Positions 44,295 through 52,797 of a stretch of DNA of 64,000 nucleotides are shown piece after piece. Where the stretch lies: contig DASYXW010000029.1 in NCBI GenBank assembly GCA_035934405.1, positions 1 to 64,000 on the forward strand, in the 5' to 3' direction. The DNA is from DASYXW01 sp035934405 (GTDB taxonomy: Bacteria > Acidobacteriota > Terriglobia > UBA7540). A model generated the notes under the pieces. That model was not told the origin of the DNA. It was given only the letters and a program-made list of their open reading frames with translations, and ran no database searches. The number at the start of each line of letters is the position of its first letter. Position 1 is the stretch's first letter. Both the position numbers and the translations under genes were made by a program.

Positions 44295-44322
44295 AGTGGC
44301 TAGTGGTTAGTGGCGAGTGGCT
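44295..44322. repeat. Heptamer array between the SIS and GH3 genes
   Basis: AGTGGCT, AGTGGTT, AGTGGCG, AGTGGCT in exact seven-base register, 3 bp after the SIS stop codon. Confidence 0.65.
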
Positions 44323-44366
44323 AAAGAACGCGGCGCGTCGGTCACTCGGAAGGGATTGAGTCAACA

Positions 44367-46118
44367 ATGAACAGGGTTACGCTTGTCGTAAGCACGATAC
44401 TGACGCTCGGCGCGATGCCGGCATTTGCCCAATTTCAGTTGACCCCGCCCCAGCAAGCCTGGGTTGATCAGACGCTTTCTCACATGACGCTCGATGAAAA
44501 AATCGGTGCGGTGCTCTGCCCCGTCACCGACACCGGGTTCATCAACGTGGATAGCGATGACTTTCAGGCCATCAAGGACAACATCCAGAAGTACCACGTC
44601 GGCTGCTATCACGTGGAAGGCTACTCAGGCGGCAATCCCATCTCGGCGGCCCTGCTCATCAGCCGCATGCAGTCGCTCGCGAAGGTTCCGCTGCTCATCA
44701 CCGCCGACCTCGAAGGCGGAGCAGGATACGAGTTTGACGGCGCCACGCGCTTCCCGCGCGGCATGGCGATCGGGGCGACGGGCAACACGCAATACGCTTA
44801 CGACGCCGCCAGTTTCACGGCGAAGGAAGCGAAGGCGATGGGTATCGACGTGAACTTCTACCCCGTCGTCGACGTGAACAACAATCCGCAGAATCCCATC
44901 ATCAACATCCGATCGTTCGGCGAAAGTCCCGAGAACGTGGGCGACTTTGGCGCCGCGTATGTGAAAGGCACGCAGGACGCTGGCATCATCGCCACCGCCA
45001 AGCATTTCCCCGGCCACGGCGATACAAGCGTCGATTCCCACCTGGAGCTGCCGATCGTCAATTTCGACCGCGCGCGCCTCGATCTCATCGAGCTTCCACC
45101 GTTCGAGGCCGCCATCAAGGCCGGTGCGGACGCGGTGATGACGGCGCACATCGCCGAGCCGCAGATGGAGAAAGACACGCCGAACTTGCCGGCTTCTCTC
45201 TCGACGGACCTTACCACCGGCCTGCTGCGCCACGACCTCGGCTTCAAGGGTTTGGTTTTCACCGACGCGCTGGTGATGCATGCCATCAGCGCCAACTTCG
45301 GCGCCGAGCAAGCACCGGTGATGGCGATTAAGGCGGGCGCCGACGTGGCGCTCGAACCGGAAGACATTCCCAAGTCGTTCGCGGCGCTGAAGGCCGCAGT
45401 CAGCAAAGGTGACATCACCGAAGCGCGGCTCGACGAGTCGGTCCGCCGCCTGCTTGCCGCCAAGGCCTGGGAGGGACTGAACGCTCACGCTGCGCCCGAC
45501 CTCACCCAAGTCGATGCTACGGTCGGCGGCCGTGACGCCGGCGAGAAGGCTGACGAAATCATGGAGCATGCCGTCACCTTGGTGAAGGACGACAAGCGCG
45601 CTCTTCCGCTCAAATTGAATCCGGACGAGGACGTCCTGCTGCTGAACATCATGGATTCGAGCGATGTGGAGTACCATGACGCTCCCGGCCTCACTTTCCG
45701 CCAAGAGTTTGAGAAGCGCCACTCGAAGACGCTCTACGTCGCCGTGCCCCCGACCATCTCGCCCAACGAAATCAGCCTGATCTTGCAGCTCGCCGAGCGC
45801 TACCACACGATCGTGGTCTCGTGCTCCATCCGTATCGCTTCGTACAAAGGTTCGGTGGGCCTGAACGACGTTCAGCAAAACCTGGTGAAGGAACTTGCGA
45901 CGCACAACGGGCCGTTCGTGTTCGCGCTGTTCGGCAGTCCCTACCTACTGGACTACATTCCGGAGCTGCCGAGTTACGTCCTCGCCTACGAGTACTACCC
46001 GGGCGCCGAGCGCGCCGTGGTCCGAGCGCTCTTCGGCGAGATCCCATTTCAAGGAAAGCTGCCGGTGACGGTGGGCAATTTCCCCGTGGGTTTCAGCCTG
46101 AAGCCGCCACCGGAATAG
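44367..46118 (+). CDS. Secreted GH3 beta-N-acetylhexosaminidase-like glycosidase
   Basis: A 583-residue exported enzyme with a signal peptide cleaved after AFA (residue 21). The GH3 N-terminal barrel carries the NagZ-type loop KHFPGHGDTSVDSH (212-225; His217 and Asp219 as acid/base dyad) and the nucleophile Asp300 in LVFTDALVM. A GH3-C-like domain follows to the end. NagZ-type GH3 enzymes cleave N-acetylglucosaminides such as peptidoglycan fragments. The next gene follows after 25 bp on the same strand, so they form an operon. Confidence 0.92.
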   Translation: MNRVTLVVSTILTLGAMPAFAQFQLTPPQQAWVDQTLSHMTLDEKIGAVLCPVTDTGFINVDSDDFQAIKDNIQKYHVGCYHVEGYSGGNPISAALLISRMQSLAKVPLLITADLEGGAGYEFDGATRFPRGMAIGATGNTQYAYDAASFTAKEAKAMGIDVNFYPVVDVNNNPQNPIINIRSFGESPENVGDFGAAYVKGTQDAGIIATAKHFPGHGDTSVDSHLELPIVNFDRARLDLIELPPFEAAIKAGADAVMTAHIAEPQMEKDTPNLPASLSTDLTTGLLRHDLGFKGLVFTDALVMHAISANFGAEQAPVMAIKAGADVALEPEDIPKSFAALKAAVSKGDITEARLDESVRRLLAAKAWEGLNAHAAPDLTQVDATVGGRDAGEKADEIMEHAVTLVKDDKRALPLKLNPDEDVLLLNIMDSSDVEYHDAPGLTFRQEFEKRHSKTLYVAVPPTISPNEISLILQLAERYHTIVVSCSIRIASYKGSVGLNDVQQNLVKELATHNGPFVFALFGSPYLLDYIPELPSYVLAYEYYPGAERAVVRALFGEIPFQGKLPVTVGNFPVGFSLKPPPE

Positions 46119-46143
46119 GAACCGGCCATAGAGGAAGGTCAGG

Positions 46144-47097
46144 ATGGGGCAGTTCACGCGCCGAAGGTTTCTTGCAGATTCAGCGCTCCTCGCGGCTAGC
46201 GCGGCCGCGCTCGGCTTCGCCCGGTCTCCAGCCCCGTCCCCGCCGGAGCCGCACCTAAGTTTTCCCACGGCGCCGCGTGAACGCCTGGCCGTGGCCTCCT
46301 ATCCTTTTCGCAAGTTCATTGACAGCCCTTTCAATCTCGGCCGCGACCACACCGAACCCGGCATGGACCTCGAGGGTTTCGCCGCGATGGTCGTCAAGCG
46401 GTTCAACGTTCGCGGCATCGAGCTGCTCAACAATCACTTCGCCTCCACTGACGCGGCATACCTCAGCCAGCTTCGCAACGCGTTCGAAAAAGCCGGGGTT
46501 CACGTGGTGAATATTCCCGTCGACATCCATCACAGCTTGTATGACCCGGATGCGGCCAAGCGGCAGACGGCGATGGACGAAGCGCAGAAATGGGTGGGCG
46601 TCGCCGTTGCGGTCGGCTCACCGAGTGTCCGCATCCACATCGAAGGGGTACGTGGCCTCGCGCCGGACGTGGGGCGTGCGGCGGAGAGCCTGCGCCAGGT
46701 GGCGTCTTATGGAGCCGAAAAGAATATCGTCGTGAACCTCGAAAATGACGATTTGGTAAGCGAAGACGCTTTCTTTGTGGTCAAGGTCATCGACGCCGTG
46801 AACAGCCCTTACCTGCGCGCCCTGCCGGACTTCTGCAATTCCATGCTGGCAGGCATGCCGGAATTCAATTACGACGCGCTCACCCTGATGTTCAAACACG
46901 CTTACAACATTTCGCACATGAAGGACTCCGAAGCCGGCGACAGCGGCAAGGTGTACACGATCGACGTCGCCCGCACTTTTGCCATCGCCAAGGCTGCCAA
47001 CTATGACGGCTATTTCTCCATGGAATGGGACCGGCCCGGAGATCCGTATAAGGGTACGGAACGATTGATCGAAGAAAGCTTGAAGCATCTGGCATAA
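46144..47097 (+). CDS. Tat-exported sugar phosphate isomerase/epimerase family protein
   Basis: A 317-residue protein of the AP-endonuclease-2/xylose-isomerase-like TIM barrel superfamily. A Tat signal (FTRRRFLADSALLAASAAA) leads the protein. Metal-ligand-type segments include VNLENDDLVSED and NISHMKDSEAGD, and GYFSMEWDRPGDPYKGTERLI lies near the end. Members isomerise or cleave sugars outside the cell in gut and soil bacteria. Its position behind the GH3 gene suggests a role in the same glycan pathway. ATG 46144 follows an AGGTCAGG-type site. Confidence 0.85.
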   Translation: MGQFTRRRFLADSALLAASAAALGFARSPAPSPPEPHLSFPTAPRERLAVASYPFRKFIDSPFNLGRDHTEPGMDLEGFAAMVVKRFNVRGIELLNNHFASTDAAYLSQLRNAFEKAGVHVVNIPVDIHHSLYDPDAAKRQTAMDEAQKWVGVAVAVGSPSVRIHIEGVRGLAPDVGRAAESLRQVASYGAEKNIVVNLENDDLVSEDAFFVVKVIDAVNSPYLRALPDFCNSMLAGMPEFNYDALTLMFKHAYNISHMKDSEAGDSGKVYTIDVARTFAIAKAANYDGYFSMEWDRPGDPYKGTERLIEESLKHLA

Positions 47098-47221
47098 CGA
47101 GTTCGCCGGATCAGGCCGGGGGTTGGACGCCACAGGCAGACTGGCTGGCCCTTCGTGAGGTATGATGGAAGTGAGGACCCGTGAAGTCGACACGATGCGA
47201 CCGGGCAAGAAAGAAGGTTGA

Positions 47222-48679
47222 GTGGCTGAAGAGCGATTGAAGCTGGCCGTATTCATAGATTTTGACAACATCCAGATCGGCGTGAAGGACACGCTGGGCA
47301 AGGACCTCGATGTTTCGCTGGTGCTTGAAGCCCTGAAGGAGCGTGGCGAAGTTGTCACCAAGGTGGCCTACGGCGACTGGCACCGCGCCGGCGACCAGAG
47401 CCGCCAGATGACGCAGCACGCCGTCCAGATGGTGCAGCGCAACGTGACGCCGCGCGGCGACAAGAACGGCGCCGACATCAATCTGGCGCTCGACGCCCTG
47501 GAGATGGCGTTCAATCGAAGTCACATCAACACCTTCGCCATCGTGGGCGGCGACAGCGATTTCATCGCTTTGGTGGAAAAGCTCAAGCAGTATGACAAGC
47601 GCGTGTTCGTGGTGGGCGGCCGCGCCTTCACCTCGAACATCCTGCAGCGCAACTGCACGGAGTTCATCGCATACGAAAACCTGCTCAAGCCGAGCGAAGC
47701 TCCGCCGCGGCGCGCGACGCGGCGGGGTGAGGCTCCCCCTCGCGCCTCACTCGAAACCCGTCCGCTTCCCGAAGCCTTCCCCAACGTTCAGCGGGCGCTG
47801 AAGATTCTGGCGGAGCGCGAAGTTTCACCGCAGTTGGGGCTGATTAAAAGCACGCTGTTGCAGCTCGATTCCACGTTCAGCGAGCGGACCTACGGCGCCT
47901 CCACTTTCCTCGAATTCATGCAGAAGATGGAGCAGGCACGGCTGGTTCATCTGCGCCGCATCGATCGCGGGTACCTGGTGGAGCTTGCCGACAGTGATGC
48001 GGAGCACGCCGCGCCCGAAACTGCCGCCGCAGAGAACGGAGGTGAAGGCGCGGAGCCGGCGGCCGTTGAAGCCGCTGCCGCTCCAGAGCAGACCATGACC
48101 AGCGAAGAGGCGATGGGTGCGGTGCGCCAGGCCATGACTGCCGCCACCGAGAAATCGCCCAACCGCCCGCTCTACCTGCGGCACATCCGCCAGGCCTTGC
48201 GCACCGTGGACAAAGCCTTCGATGAGCGCCGCGCCGGTTTCCACGGCATCCTGGACCTGCTCCATCAGGCGCAGCGCGAGGGCCTGGCCCGCCTGCAACG
48301 CGACCGCAAGGGCGTATGGCGAATCTTTCCGGCCTCCGCAGCCGGCGCTGCTCCTGCCGGGGTTCCGGCAGGCGAAGAGGCGGCAGCCTCCGCAGACGTC
48401 GTCCAGGGCGAAGCCGCAGCGAGCACTGATTTTTGGTTGCCGGGAGAAGTGCCCATCGCGCGCGAGACCACGGTGGAAGCGGCTCCCGAGGCGGCACCCG
48501 GCGCGGACGCGGCAGCTTACTCTCGGTCAACGACCGACGAGGAAGAGTCTTCGGCCGAAACGCCTGCCTCGCCGCGAAAGGTTCGAAGGCCACGCTCGGC
48601 AAAGCCTTCAACGAAGCCCCGCACCCGCAAGGCCTCGCCGCGCCGCAAGTCGAAGGAGACGCTGGCAGCGACCGATTGA
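47222..48679 (+). CDS. NYN domain protein with two OST-HTH/LOTUS modules
   Basis: A 485-residue protein. Residues 1-150 are a LabA/DUF88-type NYN domain of the PIN-like nuclease fold, with acidic residues in FIDFDN (Asp13, Asp15), GADINLALDAL and VGGDSDF. An OST-HTH/LOTUS module follows (about 180-240: FPNVQRALKILAEREVSPQ), and a second about 298-370 (MGAVRQAMTAATEKSPNRPL). LOTUS modules bind RNA. The C-terminal 100 residues are a disordered Ala/Glu region ending in a Lys/Arg-rich tail. The combination indicates RNA processing or degradation. It starts with GTG at 47222 behind GAAGGTTGA. Confidence 0.9.
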   Translation: MAEERLKLAVFIDFDNIQIGVKDTLGKDLDVSLVLEALKERGEVVTKVAYGDWHRAGDQSRQMTQHAVQMVQRNVTPRGDKNGADINLALDALEMAFNRSHINTFAIVGGDSDFIALVEKLKQYDKRVFVVGGRAFTSNILQRNCTEFIAYENLLKPSEAPPRRATRRGEAPPRASLETRPLPEAFPNVQRALKILAEREVSPQLGLIKSTLLQLDSTFSERTYGASTFLEFMQKMEQARLVHLRRIDRGYLVELADSDAEHAAPETAAAENGGEGAEPAAVEAAAAPEQTMTSEEAMGAVRQAMTAATEKSPNRPLYLRHIRQALRTVDKAFDERRAGFHGILDLLHQAQREGLARLQRDRKGVWRIFPASAAGAAPAGVPAGEEAAASADVVQGEAAASTDFWLPGEVPIARETTVEAAPEAAPGADAAAYSRSTTDEEESSAETPASPRKVRRPRSAKPSTKPRTRKASPRRKSKETLAATD

Positions 48680-48732
48680 GAAGCGGTGGCGGACAAGGCC
48701 CCGGTATGACTCGTTATGAAAGGAAAAGTGCT

Positions 48733-49452
48733 ATGAGAAGTTTTGCAATCCTGGTTTTGGCCGCCCTCAGCGCCAGTTCCGTTGCTCTGGGGGCGAATGA
48801 GAGCAAGGAGGCGCAACGGCTCCGGAACGCCACCTACGTCGTCAACGAAGTCATGCAAACACCGGAGAACGGCATCCCGCGCGACCTGCTGGACCGCGCC
48901 GTCTGCGTCGGCATCGTGCCCTCGGAAAAGAAAGGCGCCTTCATCCTGGGCGGCTCCTTTGGACGCGGCGCCCTCGTCTGCCGTCGCGGCGGCACCGGGC
49001 CGTGGGGCGCTCCATCCCTGTTCACGCTGTACAGCGGAAGCTGGGGATTTCAGATTGGCGGCCAGGCCACTGACATCGTGTTCATTGTGATGAACACCGG
49101 AGGCATGCGGAAGCTCTTGCAAAGCGGCGTAAAGTTGGGCGCCGACGCCTCGGTCGCCGCTGGACCGGTGGGCCGCAAGGCGGAAGGCGCCACCGACGTG
49201 CAATTGCACGCCGAGATCCTTAGCTACTCACGCTCGCGCGGACTGTTCGCCGGTCTCTCGCTCGATGGGGGCGTGTTGAGGCAGGACGAAGACGGCAACC
49301 AGCGTCTTTACGGCAAGGCGGTGACGGCGAAGGACGTTCTGATCAAGGGTGATGTTCCTGCGCCCGCCGCGGCCGAGCCCCTCGACCGGATTCTGATGAA
49401 GTATTCACCCCACGGCGGCGCGCCGTTCGCGGATATGTCGCAAGGCAAATGA
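48733..49452 (+). CDS. Ysc84-like lipid-binding exported protein
   Basis: A 239-residue exported protein. The signal peptide MRSFAILVLAALSASSVALG is followed by a Ysc84/SYLF domain (about 40-215) with VGIVPSEKKGAFILGGSFGRG, GSWGFQIGGQATDIVFIVMN and SRGLFAGLSLDGGVL. In eukaryotes SYLF domains bind phosphoinositides; the bacterial role is unknown. I chose ATG 48733, with AAGGA eight bases upstream and the signal peptide directly behind it. The open frame extends further upstream over the NYN gene but without coding character. Confidence 0.9.
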   Translation: MRSFAILVLAALSASSVALGANESKEAQRLRNATYVVNEVMQTPENGIPRDLLDRAVCVGIVPSEKKGAFILGGSFGRGALVCRRGGTGPWGAPSLFTLYSGSWGFQIGGQATDIVFIVMNTGGMRKLLQSGVKLGADASVAAGPVGRKAEGATDVQLHAEILSYSRSRGLFAGLSLDGGVLRQDEDGNQRLYGKAVTAKDVLIKGDVPAPAAAEPLDRILMKYSPHGGAPFADMSQGK

Positions 49453-49502
49453 GGTTTGGAAGCCCTGGCCTAGCTGCCAAATCCTCACCCCCAAGTCCCA
49501 GC

Positions 49503-50471
49503 CTACTTGAGTTCGCCCGCGTAAATCTTCATCACCGTTTGCAGGAACCGCACGGCGTGCTCGCGAGGCCGCTGGAATGAGTTGCGGCCGATGATGGAGC
49601 CGAAGCCGCCGCCGTCGCGGATGGCGCGCGCCTCGCTGAAAATATCCTCGTCGTTGTCCTTCTTGGCCCCGCCGGAAAAAATCACGATACGCCGGCCGTC
49701 GAAGGCGCTTTGGACCACGTGCCGGACGCGCTCCGCCAGCGTCCCGATGGGCACTCCGGTCGCCTCGTACACTTTTTTCGCAGCCGCCTGCTCGATGAAA
49801 TCCGTCGGCAGCTTTACTTTGATCACGTGCGCGCCGAGTTGCGCTGCGATCTGGGCGGCGTAAGCGACCACGTCAATCGCCGTCTCGCCCTCCTTGCTCA
49901 GCGCCGATCCCCGTGGGTACGACCACACCACCACGGCCAGGCCGTGACTCTTCGCCTCTTCCGCCAGTCCGCGCAATTGCTGGTACATTTCCTGGGCGTG
50001 CGCCGAGCCGGGATAAATCGTGAAGCCGATGGCGACGCAGCCGAGGCGCAACGCGTCATGGACGCTCGCCGTGACGGCGGAGATGGGATCTTTTTCGTCG
50101 CAAAGCACATCATGGTTGTTGAGCTTCAGGATGAGCGGAATCTCACCGGCGTGCCGCGCCGCCGCCGCTTCCAGGAATCCCAGCGGAGCCGCGTACGCAT
50201 TGCACCCGGCCTCGAGCGCCATCTCAAAGTGATAGTTCGGATCGTAAGCGGGAGGGTTCACCGCGAAGCTCCGCGCCGGTCCGTGCTCAAAGCCCTGGTC
50301 GACCGGCAGGATCACGAACTTGCCCGTGCCGGCCAGATAACCGTGGTTCATTAAACGCGCCAGATTGGTCTTCGTGCCGGGGCTATCGCTCTCGTACCAG
50401 CTCAGAATCTCGCGCACTCGTTCCGTCATTCGGCCCGCTTTGATTTCCGGCCTCGCTGTAACGCTCGCCAT
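49503..50471 (-). CDS. fbaB: Class I fructose-bisphosphate aldolase (DhnA/FbaB type)
   Basis: A 322-residue archaeal-type class I aldolase of glycolysis and gluconeogenesis. GKFVILPVDQGFEHGPARSF, ILKLNNHDVL, GCVAIGFTIYPGS and the Schiff-base region AHVIKVKLPTD (Lys218 or Lys220) are present, with phosphate-binding IFSGGAKK and GFGSIIGRNSFQRP at the C-terminus. Unlike class II enzymes it needs no metal. ATG 50471 is chosen. It converges with the Ysc84 gene and stands alone. Confidence 0.95.
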   Translation of the reverse strand: MASVTARPEIKAGRMTERVREILSWYESDSPGTKTNLARLMNHGYLAGTGKFVILPVDQGFEHGPARSFAVNPPAYDPNYHFEMALEAGCNAYAAPLGFLEAAAARHAGEIPLILKLNNHDVLCDEKDPISAVTASVHDALRLGCVAIGFTIYPGSAHAQEMYQQLRGLAEEAKSHGLAVVVWSYPRGSALSKEGETAIDVVAYAAQIAAQLGAHVIKVKLPTDFIEQAAAKKVYEATGVPIGTLAERVRHVVQSAFDGRRIVIFSGGAKKDNDEDIFSEARAIRDGGGFGSIIGRNSFQRPREHAVRFLQTVMKIYAGELK

Positions 50472-50684
50472 GCTGACGCCTCCGAAACACTTGGGATGAA
50501 GCCCGCTATCTTAGCACAGGCGCGCGTGGGTCGAAAATGGAGCCGGTTTATGTCGTTTCTAATACCGTCGAGCCGGCTCCCAGGATCAGCACCCCAGTGG
50601 TAGAGTAGGATTGTTGGCTCGACGACAGGTCTTGAAAGCGCGCACCAGTTTCCGGCATAATGCATCCAGTTTTGGAGTACGACC

Positions 50685-50993
50685 ATGAGTATCTTCGACC
50701 GTTTCCGCAAGCTCGATCGCCAGTTCTGGCACGTCTGCAACACCTGCATGATGCAGACAAGTCATGACACGGTGAAGTCCGTCTTTTATTCCGAAGGTCC
50801 GCCGATTCTGATTCTCGGCCGGGCCTGGATGCAGTGCCCGCGCTGCGGCGGCACCAATACGAAATCGTTCCAGCAATTAAAGGACGAAGGCTCGGCCTCG
50901 GCGCTGTGGGGCCTGGAGCGGATTGTGAAGAAGCACCCACGCCGCGAGTTCGAGGTGAAGGCCGCGGTCGAGAGCGTCGAGGCGCAGCACTGA
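50685..50993 (+). CDS. Small zinc-ribbon-like protein, function unknown
   Basis: A 102-residue protein with CNTC (about residues 18-21) and CPRCGG (51-56), a plausible four-cysteine zinc site, in a compact domain (FDRFRKLDRQFWHVC through NTKSFQQLKDEG). The C-terminal part is helical and charged. No named family is recognised. The start ATG at 50685 lies in a reasonable context. The gene stands alone between divergent and convergent neighbours. Confidence 0.65.
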   Translation: MSIFDRFRKLDRQFWHVCNTCMMQTSHDTVKSVFYSEGPPILILGRAWMQCPRCGGTNTKSFQQLKDEGSASALWGLERIVKKHPRREFEVKAAVESVEAQH

Positions 50994-51056
50994 GGCGCGG
51001 TGCGATTGACCATAGCGCCGGGCACCCACTAGTCGCCCACTGGTCTGGCGTCCGGT

Positions 51057-52274
51057 TCAGCGGCCCGAGCGCGGCTTGGAAACTAAGGCCAGAAGACCCT
51101 GGACGAGGAATCCGGCGAGGAAGCCGTAGGTGAGGTTGGTGGTTGCGATCGAGACCAGGCCCGTGGTGACTGCGATCACGCACAGACGCTTGTGGGCCAC
51201 GATGTCACGCAGGAAGAGCGCGTGTTGAAGACCGACATAGAGCAGGAAAACCCCCAGAATGGCCATCGGAACGAGGCTCAGCAGCGCCACGCAGCTCTTG
51301 CCGGTGAGCGCCAGCAGCAGGCACAAGCCACCGATGACATAGCTTGATTTCTGGCTCCGCGCCCCAAACTTGTAATGCGCCGTGATGCCCCCCGAGCCGT
51401 GACAGGTGGGGGCGGCAAGGATGGCGCCGCTCAGCAAGTTCATCAAGCCGATGCTCGTGCTCAGGGCGCGCGCCGTCACCCGGCGAGCCTGCGGGCCGTA
51501 AAGGATGCGCGCTGTATTCTCGGTCGCCACAATGGAGTTCCCGAAGGTCAGGGCGAACTGAGGCAGTACCAGGACGGTCAGCACGCTGCGGCACTCGCCG
51601 AGGTTGAGGCGCAGCAGATGCAGCGGCAGCGGTCCCGCGCTGAACCCGTTCAGCGCGCTCGGGTGCGAAGCGGAACGGGCTGCGAGACCCAGCAGCAGAC
51701 CTGCGCCCAGCAGAACCAGTGCCGAGGGCAGGCGCCGGGAATCGCGCAGGGCCACGAGGAGAACGGCACCCATCAAGGCCACCATCCAGCCGGCGAGAAC
51801 AAATCGTCCGCTCATCCCAAACCGCGCACCGAGGTCAAGCCCGGCGCCAGGTCCGAGCGCCAGCCGCAACCCTTCTCGCGCCAAAATCAACCCCAGTCCT
51901 AGTTGGATGCCGCGGATGATCGGCAGGCTAAAAAGGCGGGCCAGCGGACCCACCACGTTGGTGGCGCCGATCGCGAAGAGCAGCACGCCCATCAGAAACC
52001 CGGCGCTGGCGATGGCCGAGGGCGCAAGGTGCAGGGCGAGCGAGATAGCAGCCACGGCCTTGAACGGCTCGACCGCCATGGGAATCCTGAAATACGCTCC
52101 GGCGACAATGTAGGCGAGGCCGGCGAGGAGGAAGACCGCCGTGGGGTTCATGTGATTCAGCGAGATGAGGGCGATCGCAATCGGGAGCAGGATGCCGACG
52201 TCGCCGAAAGCGCCGGCCACGTCCATGCGGCTCAAACCCCAGGCGCGATCCCGACGCTGTACACTCTCTCCCAT
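51057..52274 (-). CDS. MOT1-type putative sulfate/molybdate transporter
   Basis: A membrane protein of about 405 residues with 10-12 helices. The opening FGDVGILLPIAIALISLNHM, the paired IPMAVEPFKAVAAISLAL and IIRGIQLGLGLILAREG match the MOT1/SulP-related molybdate transporters of plants and bacteria (PF16983 type). Canonical MOT1 has PMPVQPMKA where this one has PMAVEPFKA. Molybdate import would serve the molybdoenzyme at 16.4 kb, but no evidence links them beyond shared genome. I prefer ATG 52274 to the TTG at 52295. A promoter lies at 52308-52335. Confidence 0.85.
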   Translation of the reverse strand: MGESVQRRDRAWGLSRMDVAGAFGDVGILLPIAIALISLNHMNPTAVFLLAGLAYIVAGAYFRIPMAVEPFKAVAAISLALHLAPSAIASAGFLMGVLLFAIGATNVVGPLARLFSLPIIRGIQLGLGLILAREGLRLALGPGAGLDLGARFGMSGRFVLAGWMVALMGAVLLVALRDSRRLPSALVLLGAGLLLGLAARSASHPSALNGFSAGPLPLHLLRLNLGECRSVLTVLVLPQFALTFGNSIVATENTARILYGPQARRVTARALSTSIGLMNLLSGAILAAPTCHGSGGITAHYKFGARSQKSSYVIGGLCLLLALTGKSCVALLSLVPMAILGVFLLYVGLQHALFLRDIVAHKRLCVIAVTTGLVSIATTNLTYGFLAGFLVQGLLALVSKPRSGR

Positions 52275-52307
52275 GACCGTTCGCCTGAGTAACAACCCCA
52301 GTGCTGA

Positions 52308-52335
52308 TATCTATTGATTCGTATAGAATTGTCAA
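52308..52335 (-). promoter_or_regulatory. Candidate promoter of the MOT1-type gene
   Basis: On the minus strand TTGACA (52335-52330), 16 bp, TAGATA (52313-52308). Start near 52301, about 25 bp upstream of ATG 52274. Confidence 0.5.
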
Positions 52336-52404
52336 TAGGAAAAGCTAGAACCGTCTAGGCGACCCTTATCCGGGAACGGCAAACTTGCACAAGCTAAGGT
52401 GTCG

Positions 52405-52512
52405 GCCAGGGGTAGTGGGTCAGTTTGACGCGTAGCGGCGGGGTTACCCCGGTCGCCGCGGCGACCGGCATGAAGCCGCCTCTACATCAAACTGACCCGC
52501 TACCGCCCCAGG
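52405..52512. repeat. 108-bp inverted-repeat element with GGTAGTGGGTCAGTTTG termini
   Basis: The left end CCAGGGGTAGTGGGTCAGTT is mirrored at the right by AACTGACCCGCTACCGCCCC followed by AGG. Next inward are GCGTAGCGGCGG and GCCGCCTCTAC arms; the centre holds the perfect palindrome GGTCGCCGCGGCGACC (52451-52466). The rest of the gap 52513-52797 contains only a possible -10 box TATAAT (52754-52759) for the TPR gene. Confidence 0.7.
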
Positions 52513-52797
52513 AAGCGGGCCCTTGGCCCGCGACATCACATCCCTTGGCGGCGCTCTCGACGAAACCTGCATCCAAGTTTGCAGGGCGACAGAAGAGAAG
52601 GAAGGTGGGCCGTGAGCGTTCTGGCGTGATTCAGATTTTGCTTGCAAAGTTTCTGTAGTCTTGGTATTTGGATTAATTTGTCCTGGCGGCTCCGTGGCAA
52701 TCCGAAGTAATGACCGCGCGGATAACCATCAGCACACACGGCACGTCAACAGGTATAATCCAGGTTCACATTTCACCGGAGCCGAGGTAGGAGCGCA

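Noticed and set aside
44625..45905. A 426-codon minus-strand frame opposite the GH3 gene
   Set aside because: The GH3 motifs and signal peptide identify the plus strand as coding.
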